From Gleimia sp. 6138-11-ORH1 (GTDB lineage: Bacteria; Actinomycetota; Actinomycetes; Actinomycetales; Actinomycetaceae), in NCBI RefSeq assembly GCF_024814355.1, contig NZ_JANUXV010000001.1, forward strand, positions 248,001 through 312,000: DNA of 64,000 bases. Reading direction: 5' to 3'. Of this stretch, positions 58,515-64,000 are shown piece after piece (the stretch's first letter is position 1; each line of letters opens with the position of its first letter). Under the pieces are notes generated by a model. The model searched no databases and was not told the origin of the DNA. It saw nothing but the letters and a program-made list of their open reading frames with translations. The position numbers were made by a program, and so were the translations under genes.

Positions 58515-59345
58515 ATGTTGGCTGAGGAAAAACAAGCGGAAAATAACAATCCTTTCGGAGAAAAACTAGCCAAATGGGAAAGAATTACCCAATGGCCCTT
58601 AGCAATCGCCGCTCTGATCGTGCTGGCTCTATACGGGTACCAAGTGCTTTACAAACTACGCGGAAGTGCTTTAGAAAATGTTGAGTGGCTTTTGGTAAGT
58701 GTTTGGTTTATTTTCGTTGTCGATTACCTGGTGCGCTTGAAATTAGCAGAAAATAAATGGGGTTGGATACGCTCAAACCTTTTAGATTTAGCTTCTGTAG
58801 CCCTCCCATTTTTACGCCCCCTGCGTCTACTCAGACTGGTTACCTTAATTTCAGTGCTTCAACGCACTTCCGGCGAGGCCCTGCGTAACCGGATTATTTC
58901 TAATACCGTGGGGACTACACTTTTATTCGTAATCGTATCCTCACTCGCAATCTTAGATGTAGAACGCGACTATCCGGACGCTTCAATCACCACCTACCCG
59001 GATGCGCTTTGGTGGTCACTTGTCACCATCACCACCGTAGGATACGGAGATTACACTCCGGTTAGCCCCACTGGACGTTTCATCACCCTGGGGCTGATGC
59101 TGGGAGGAATCACCCTGATCGGTGTGATTACCGCATCTTTAGCTTCTTGGATTACAGACCGGGCAGCAGCGGATAATATTGCCGTTGAAGAAGAAACTAC
59201 AGAAAAAATCGAAACCCTCCAAAGTGGAATCAACACTTTGCAAACTACGATTAGCTCCCTCCAAAAAGAGATAGTTGCCTTAGAAACAACAATGACGCAG
59301 ATACGCGAAGAAATGAAAGAGCTACGAAAGAAAGACGAAAACTAG
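58515..59345 (+). CDS. Voltage-sensor K+ channel
   Basis: The 276-residue protein has the six-helix channel layout. The fourth helix holds a row of arginines (FLRPLRLLRLV), the selectivity filter is TVGYGD after an SLVTITT pore helix, and a C-terminal coiled coil spans about 225-276 (heptad-like KIETLQSGINTLQTTISSLQ). It should form tetrameric K+ channels opened by membrane voltage. It starts 50 bases after the second MFS gene. Confidence 0.92.
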   Translation: MLAEEKQAENNNPFGEKLAKWERITQWPLAIAALIVLALYGYQVLYKLRGSALENVEWLLVSVWFIFVVDYLVRLKLAENKWGWIRSNLLDLASVALPFLRPLRLLRLVTLISVLQRTSGEALRNRIISNTVGTTLLFVIVSSLAILDVERDYPDASITTYPDALWWSLVTITTVGYGDYTPVSPTGRFITLGLMLGGITLIGVITASLASWITDRAAADNIAVEEETTEKIETLQSGINTLQTTISSLQKEIVALETTMTQIREEMKELRKKDEN

Positions 59346-59402
59346 CCCCACAGGCAAAAGCGGTTACAGCAGGTAAACTAAACTCACCTAAGCTACGTAA
59401 AC

Positions 59403-60233
59403 TTAAACGGCCACGCCGAAAAGATTACCTACCAAATAGGTAAGCCCCATAGCGAAAGCTCCGCCGGCAACTAAGCGAATAGTTGCTTTCAGACGATTAG
59501 CTTTACCCAACCAAGCAGAAATATAACCAGTTAAAGCTAAAGCCATAATAACTGCTCCGAATGTCGCTGGAATCCGCACAGTCGCGGGCATTAACAGCAT
59601 GGTAAGGAACGGGAGTAAAGCCCCAATCACAAAGGCCACAAAACTTGAAAACGCTGCCGCCCAAGGGGAAGTGAGATCCTCAGGGTCAATCCCATGCGCA
59701 ACCGTTAAATGCGCCCGCACAGGATCTTTAGCCGATAGTTCTTTAGCCACCTGAACTGCGGTAGCCTGACTTAATCCCTCAGCTTCCCAAAGCTGTGCTA
59801 ACCGGCTTTCTTCTTTTAAAGGGTCAGCATTTAAAGCCAGAGTCTGCGATTTAACCAACTGCCGTTCAGTATCAAGCTGAGTAGACACAGACACGTATTC
59901 ACCCACCGACATTGATAGAGAAGCAGCCACAATCCCCGCCGCCCCAGCTAACGCAATCGCAGCTGTATTAGTCGGATCCACGGCAGCTACCCCCACCACT
60001 AAACCTGAGATGGAGACAATCCCATCATTGGCCCCTAAAACTGCGGCACGCAACCAATTTAGGCGAGCAGAAATAGAAGAACCAGTTTCTGCGGGAACCC
60101 TTGTCTGCACCTCATCTAAAGGCGTTTTACGGGCACACCCCAGCGGTTGCGAGTTCACCCCAGCAGGGGGCTTTACAGTTGGCCCAACCAGGGGTTCAAC
60201 TGCGGGAAAAAATACGCTCTGAGTAACTACCAT
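59403..60233 (-). CDS. VIT1/CCC1 family Fe/Mn transporter
   Basis: A 276-residue protein of the VIT family, which carries Fe2+ or Mn2+ across membranes. The motifs are RAAVLGANDGIVSISGLVVGVAA, GIVAASLSMSVGEYVSVSTQ and DPEDLTSPWAAAFSSFVAFVIGALLPF, with five membrane segments. The first 45 residues are Pro-rich and not conserved, so the start may lie downstream. A DtxR-like box stands 57 bases upstream. Confidence 0.92.
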   Translation of the reverse strand: MVVTQSVFFPAVEPLVGPTVKPPAGVNSQPLGCARKTPLDEVQTRVPAETGSSISARLNWLRAAVLGANDGIVSISGLVVGVAAVDPTNTAAIALAGAAGIVAASLSMSVGEYVSVSTQLDTERQLVKSQTLALNADPLKEESRLAQLWEAEGLSQATAVQVAKELSAKDPVRAHLTVAHGIDPEDLTSPWAAAFSSFVAFVIGALLPFLTMLLMPATVRIPATFGAVIMALALTGYISAWLGKANRLKATIRLVAGGAFAMGLTYLVGNLFGVAV

Positions 60234-60289
60234 ACTTCCACTTTAAAGCGTATTTCCGGGCTTTTCTAGCAAGGAAAGCATACCCTTAC

Positions 60290-60308
60290 GATGGTTTGGC
60301 TAACCAAA
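60290..60308 (-). promoter_or_regulatory. DtxR/IdeR-like box upstream of the VIT gene
   Basis: The 19 bases GATGGTTTGGCTAACCAAA match the DtxR/IdeR consensus (TTAGGTTAGGCTAACCTAA) at 14 of 19 positions and contain the palindrome TTTGG-N4-CCAAA. It lies in the divergent region between the VIT transporter and the hydrolase gene. Metal control of the transporter is inferred. Confidence 0.45.
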
Positions 60309-60450
60309 ACAAGTAGAAAAAATTGGGGGTTTTCAGGCGCCCTCGGGAAAGAAAAATTCCCGAAAATAGGGTTGAATAACCGAAAACCACCCCGAAACTT
60401 AGGTTAAAGCGCGTTAAACTTGAAAAGACAACCCCACCAAGGGAGGAAAA

Positions 60451-61425
60451 ATGAAGAAAACCCTGCTAACTGTAGCCCTGGGAGTATCCGCCTACGGAAC
60501 CTACGGGAAACTCAAATACGGTCAGTCCGCCACCAGTTTCCTGCTGGAAAAGAGCTTCCGCGCCTCTGGGTATAAGGATCGGATGCGTGCGGAAGACCCC
60601 GAAAAATTCGGTGACAGTTTCACGCAGGCTCCCGACCTGGATACTTTCCCCGCGCGACTTTTGCGAGTTAGTAAGCACCGCGAATACCAGGTGGAGGGAA
60701 TGCAGGTATTTTCTTGGCTGGAAGAAAACTCCGGGAAAGTAATTCTCTATTTGCATGGTGGGGGTTATGTACACCGCGCTTCACGTTTGCATTATTTGAT
60801 GATTAACCGGATTGGGAAATTAACTAACAGTAAAATCGTGTTCCCCACCTATGGGCTGGGGCCGCGTAACTCGCTATTTACGGAACTGCCGAAGATTTTA
60901 GTGCTTTACCAGCAGCTTGTCAGTGAACGAGGCGCGCAAAATGTGGTGGTGATGGGAGACTCGGCGGGAGGGGGATTGGCTGTTTCCTTACTGCAGGCGC
61001 TGCGGACAGAACAGTTGGCGATGCCCGGGCAAGCTATTTTACTTTCCCCCTTTGTTAATGCGGCGATGGACCATTTCCAAACCCCGTACTATGATGCGGT
61101 GGAGCCGATGATTTCGATTGCTGCGCTGATTCGCGCCGGGCGCTGTTGGGTGGGGGAGTACCATGATTTAACTGACCCGCTGATTAGTCCGGTTAATCTG
61201 CCGGTAGAAGGTGTCTGCGGGTTCCCGAAGATAACCAGTTTTGTGGGCACCCATGAGGTGTTTTTCCCGGATATTCGCGATTTTCACGGGTTGCTTTCGC
61301 GCGGTGGGGTGGACAATCAGCTGATTGTGGGGGAGCGGATGATTCACGCTTACCCGGTTTTTCCAACTCCCGAAGGGCGGGCGGCGCAACTGCAGATTGC
61401 GAAGCTGATTAACGCGGGGGATTAA
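60451..61425 (+). CDS. Alpha/beta hydrolase (HSL-type esterase)
   Basis: The 324-residue protein has the oxyanion motif LHGGGY, the nucleophile in MGDSAGGGL, and a later conserved Asp and His region (FPDIRDFHG; RMIHAYPVF). It is of the hormone-sensitive-lipase type; the substrate is unknown. The N-terminus is hydrophobic (TLLTVALGVSAYG), perhaps a membrane anchor. GGGAGGA precedes the ATG by five bases. Confidence 0.87.
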   Translation: MKKTLLTVALGVSAYGTYGKLKYGQSATSFLLEKSFRASGYKDRMRAEDPEKFGDSFTQAPDLDTFPARLLRVSKHREYQVEGMQVFSWLEENSGKVILYLHGGGYVHRASRLHYLMINRIGKLTNSKIVFPTYGLGPRNSLFTELPKILVLYQQLVSERGAQNVVVMGDSAGGGLAVSLLQALRTEQLAMPGQAILLSPFVNAAMDHFQTPYYDAVEPMISIAALIRAGRCWVGEYHDLTDPLISPVNLPVEGVCGFPKITSFVGTHEVFFPDIRDFHGLLSRGGVDNQLIVGERMIHAYPVFPTPEGRAAQLQIAKLINAGD

Positions 61426-61467
61426 ACCCGGACAGTTGGGAGCTGGGTTAAGAAGGGGGCGAGTTTA

Positions 61468-61950
61468 GTGTGGGCGCTGGCAGTTTTTGCGGGTTTATTT
61501 ATCTGGCACGAGGTCGATGAGTACCGGGTTTTAGTGCCTTGGCTGAGGGCTAATCAGCAGCGGCTTCCCGCGCGAGTTGCGCGAATGCGGATGAGTGAAC
61601 GGCAGTTCGGGCTGATAGCTTTTGAACAACTGCTGTTAGTTTTTCTTATCGGTGGGTTAGCGCCGCAACTTTGGTTGAAGGCTATGGTGGTTGCCTATTT
61701 GATACACCTGTTTTTGCACTGCGCGCAAATGTTGTATTCCTGGGTGAAGGGTTATTTTTTGCCTTTATATTCGGTGGTTTTCCAAGTGCCTTTAATAGTT
61801 GTTTTGCTGTGGTTCATGCCACCTCACCTGCTGGCGGAGCCGGCAGATGGAGTTAGTTTAGGGGCAGCTAGTTTTGTTCTGGTGCTGGTAATGTTTGGAA
61901 ACCTGGCGGTAATGAACCTGGTAGCGCGAAAACTAATTCCTGAAGTTTGA
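61468..61950 (+). CDS. HXXEE-domain-like membrane protein
   Basis: A 160-residue protein with four hydrophobic segments and the motif HEVDE in the first (about residues 13-17), near the HXXEE pattern of a small membrane family of unknown function. The start is GTG. GGGGGC is the only purine-rich site nearby. It follows the hydrolase by 42 bases. Confidence 0.6.
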   Translation: MWALAVFAGLFIWHEVDEYRVLVPWLRANQQRLPARVARMRMSERQFGLIAFEQLLLVFLIGGLAPQLWLKAMVVAYLIHLFLHCAQMLYSWVKGYFLPLYSVVFQVPLIVVLLWFMPPHLLAEPADGVSLGAASFVLVLVMFGNLAVMNLVARKLIPEV

Positions 61951-61962
61951 TGTGGGGCTTCG

Positions 61963-63414
61963 TTAGGGGCGTTTTTGGAAGGGGCGCCCAGGGGGTATTG
62001 AGGCGAAATGTGGTTTGAGTTTCCGCCTATTTTTAAAAGCTGTGGCTTTCTCTTCTTCTTCTTCTTCTTGGGCCACTGCAATGGAGTTTTCGATCATACC
62101 CCACAAATCTTGGAGTATCTTGTGTACTTTTTTCTTCACCTCATCTTGGAGAAGCTTTTTCGAAAGCCACCAGCTAAGTAAGTATTCGCAGAGCAATAAA
62201 ATAAAATGTAATAACGTGAATAGGGTAAATGCTATCCAATCCATTTCAAGTTCTGAAAATAAGAAAAAGTAAGCCGGCAAATAGAGAGGGTATAGTAGGA
62301 AAAACGCTTTGAAAATCGACCAGGGAAGATGCTTTCCAGATAGGATCTTCGCTAACGTTTTGAAAGAAGAATCTATTAATCCAGTAAAGAGAACTAAACT
62401 TAGTGCATAGCGGAAGACGCCAAACATCAAATAGAATTTGAACACAGGCCCTCTAAAAGCTGGATCTAGAAAACACCAAGTGAGTAGAAAATTTAGTATT
62501 GCCACTAATACGAATACCGGAATGTTGAAAATGAGGTTGTAAAGAAACGCGGATTGAACAGGAGATTTCTTCTTTAGTCTTTCCAAAAAATCACCTGTTT
62601 TAGAAGGTGAAAAAATAGCATCTAGATTTTCTATTAAACCTAATGTGCCGTTTAAAGAAACTTGATGGGATTTTAAAGTCGTAAAGCTCTTATATTCTGA
62701 GTTTTCTATTATCGAGTAATGTGAAAATACGAGAGCGATAACAATGTATAACATTACAGCGATAAAGATCCCTACCCAGTCCCTATGGATTGGTGCAGCG
62801 GCAGGAAAAAACCACATATGAAAGACTGTCAAAAGAAGATATACTTCAAAAAATAAAACGCTGGAGCGTATAATAATTCCTAGATAGTCATGTATGCCCG
62901 CGCCAAGCTTAGCGAGGTCTTTCAGTTTATTTTTGATTTCCGGTTTCTGTATATCTTTTAGTAGTCGCTTTAAGTCTTCCTCAGAAGGGGAAGAACCCGC
63001 AGGTATTTCTTTGGGAAGGTAAGTCTTGCCTCTAAATATTTCAGCAATATTTAGCTGTAACTTTTTAAGAGTTTCTGTGCTTTTTTCCCTTAGATTTTTT
63101 AGGTAGTCTAATCCCACAAGAATAGCTAGAAACACAAGGAACAATTCCGCTAAGGTAAAGAAAGTTTCTAAATTAAGATAATTAGACCTGAAAAAATCTC
63201 TATTGTTAATAAGCGTAAGAGTGTCGATTGGTTTAGCAACAGGGAACATAGAAATGAAATTGTATTGGAGTGTTCCCAAAAACCAAAGTGATGGAGCGAT
63301 AATAAGTGTGCCGATCAAAAACCCAATAAATCTCTCCCAAACATCCTTGCGATGTGTTTTAGAATCAACATCTGCAGGTTTCGCTGGTGAATCAGCTTGC
63401 TTATCAGGGATCAT
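61963..63414 (-). CDS. AT-rich multi-pass membrane protein, unknown
   Basis: I do not recognise this 483-residue protein. It shows about seven hydrophobic segments, a Lys/Glu-rich cytosolic stretch (about 110-165) and a C-terminal run of six Glu encoded by a (CTT)6 tract on the plus strand (62052-62069). Base composition and codon use are clearly AT-richer than in the neighbours, which suggests foreign origin. It is convergent with the HXXEE gene, with only 12 bases between them. Confidence 0.75.
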   Translation of the reverse strand: MIPDKQADSPAKPADVDSKTHRKDVWERFIGFLIGTLIIAPSLWFLGTLQYNFISMFPVAKPIDTLTLINNRDFFRSNYLNLETFFTLAELFLVFLAILVGLDYLKNLREKSTETLKKLQLNIAEIFRGKTYLPKEIPAGSSPSEEDLKRLLKDIQKPEIKNKLKDLAKLGAGIHDYLGIIIRSSVLFFEVYLLLTVFHMWFFPAAAPIHRDWVGIFIAVMLYIVIALVFSHYSIIENSEYKSFTTLKSHQVSLNGTLGLIENLDAIFSPSKTGDFLERLKKKSPVQSAFLYNLIFNIPVFVLVAILNFLLTWCFLDPAFRGPVFKFYLMFGVFRYALSLVLFTGLIDSSFKTLAKILSGKHLPWSIFKAFFLLYPLYLPAYFFLFSELEMDWIAFTLFTLLHFILLLCEYLLSWWLSKKLLQDEVKKKVHKILQDLWGMIENSIAVAQEEEEEEKATAFKNRRKLKPHFASIPPGRPFQKRP

Positions 63415-63605
63415 AATACATCCAATGTTAAATGCTTAGAAAATAAAACTGATAACAAACTAAGAATAATCCCGTCAACTTTATCAGGCAAGCACCCAAT
63501 AACACTGGGTTACATAACTTAAAAAGCTCCCCTAACCCACACTTTACGAGTGGTTTAGTTGGTAATATGACCTTAAAGCAGATGAAGGCAAAGGACACGG
63601 TGAAG

Positions 63606-63734
63606 ATGAGCAATCAGAGGAAACCGAAGCGTTACGGGTTATTGCATTTTGCTTTTGACGCATTCTTAACTTTCATCACCAGCGGGTTTTGGCTAATCTG
63701 GATCTTCGTCCGCGAAATGCGCCGCGAAAAATAA
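63606..63734 (+). CDS. Small membrane protein (42 residues)
   Basis: The frame MSNQRKPKRYGLLHFAFDAFL...SGFWLIWIFVREMRREK has a basic N-terminus and one hydrophobic segment (about 12-35), with basic residues at both ends. The His...Thr-x-Gly-x-Trp pattern resembles small actinobacterial membrane proteins. AAGGA stands ten bases before the ATG; a GTG at 63600 is a possible alternative. Not seen in longer annotations because of its size. Confidence 0.6.
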   Translation: MSNQRKPKRYGLLHFAFDAFLTFITSGFWLIWIFVREMRREK

Positions 63735-63736
63735 GA

Positions 63737-64000
63737 TTAACCGTCACAACTATACGCGTACAGCCAATCCCGCTTAGGAAACCACGGCCAGCAACGATTC
63801 ACCCGATGAGTGTACTCAACATAAGTGCTCCCAAACTTTGCAAGTAACCACTTTTCCTCAGTGTGCTTTAACAAAACCGTTAAGAAACCCCAATATAAAA
63901 ACGGCAGCCACCAAACCCAAAAATTCGCTAACCCCAGTAAAATCCCACAGTTAACTAACAGTACCCCCGCATAAAGCGGGTGACGCACCCAAGCGTAAAA
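63737..64000 (-). CDS. ICMT-like methyltransferase family protein, C-terminal part (cut by window edge)
   Basis: The visible end contains WVRHPLYAGVLLVN, the signature of the isoprenylcysteine carboxyl methyltransferase/PEMT-like membrane family, followed by a membrane pair and EEKWLLAKFGSTYVEYTHRVNRCWPW. The frame stays open to the window edge, so the start and N-terminal half lie beyond it. The usual substrate in bacteria is unknown. Confidence 0.8.
   Translation of the reverse strand, partial: FYAWVRHPLYAGVLLVNCGILLGLANFWVWWLPFLYWGFLTVLLKHTEEKWLLAKFGSTYVEYTHRVNRCWPWFPKRDWLYAYSCDG

Noticed and set aside
63428-63613. 61-codon minus-strand frame
   Set aside because: It overlaps the better supported small plus-strand membrane gene and has no ribosome binding site.

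Overview
The window looks like chromosomal DNA of an actinobacterium, most likely of the Actinomycetaceae type. The evidence is an SigH/RshA-type ECF sigma factor and anti-sigma pair next to the tiny ribosomal protein bL37, a fused E2-E1 2-oxoglutarate decarboxylase (Kgd), a Rho with a long Arg-rich insertion, NucS in place of MutS-type repair, the GlgE glucan pathway, DUF2550, and an argS...rho-rpmE-prfA-prmC-tsaC-wecA-atpIBEFHAGDC gene order as in Mycobacterium. By eye base composition is moderate (about half GC), unusual for high-GC relatives. Many genes appear to be leaderless or use GTG/TTG starts. No prophage, insertion sequence or CRISPR array was seen.

Layout. 1-5.8 kb (minus strand): sbcC (cut by the window edge), sbcD, rsgA, aroA and a DoxX-like membrane protein. 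5.9-7.0 kb (plus): sigH, rshA and bL37. 7.1-12.4 kb (minus): an unknown protein coupled to an SGNH-like protein whose catalytic residues look lost, then kgd. 12.6-19.8 kb (plus): a large surface-anchored protein behind a Fur/Zur-type box, two CNNM/CorC-type transporters, an M23 peptidase and a glycerophosphodiesterase. 19.9-26.4 kb: tRNA-Arg(CCG), a FemAB-like transferase, an AI-2E family permease, rpiB, argS, and two unfamiliar coupled genes that sit exactly where lysA-hom-thrC-thrB stand in relatives. I read them as catalytically dead relics of lysA and thrB. 26.7-40.5 kb: rho, rpmE, prfA, prmC, tsaC, a WecA-type transferase and the complete ATP synthase operon. 40.6-46.2 kb: nucS, nagA, small and envelope proteins of unknown function, and a YbbN-like thioredoxin/TPR protein.

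46.3-52.1 kb (minus): glgE, mak and glgB, the maltose-1-phosphate route to alpha-glucan; mak carries two in-frame tandem repeats. 52.2-53.6 kb (minus): two related small lipoproteins, a third broken copy, an 18-bp tandem array and a long perfect inverted repeat. 53.7-64 kb: a class E/F sortase, trpS, a tandem pair of MFS exporters, a voltage-sensor K+ channel, a VIT-family Fe/Mn transporter with an iron-box-like palindrome upstream, an alpha/beta hydrolase, a HXXEE membrane protein, an AT-rich unknown membrane protein, a 42-residue membrane peptide and the end of an ICMT-type methyltransferase gene.

Points worth a second look: the two relic genes between argS and rho; the octamer CGAGGGCG, seen 24 times in either orientation against one or two expected; the broken third lipoprotein gene with its repeats; the metal-box-like sites; and the leaderless starts.
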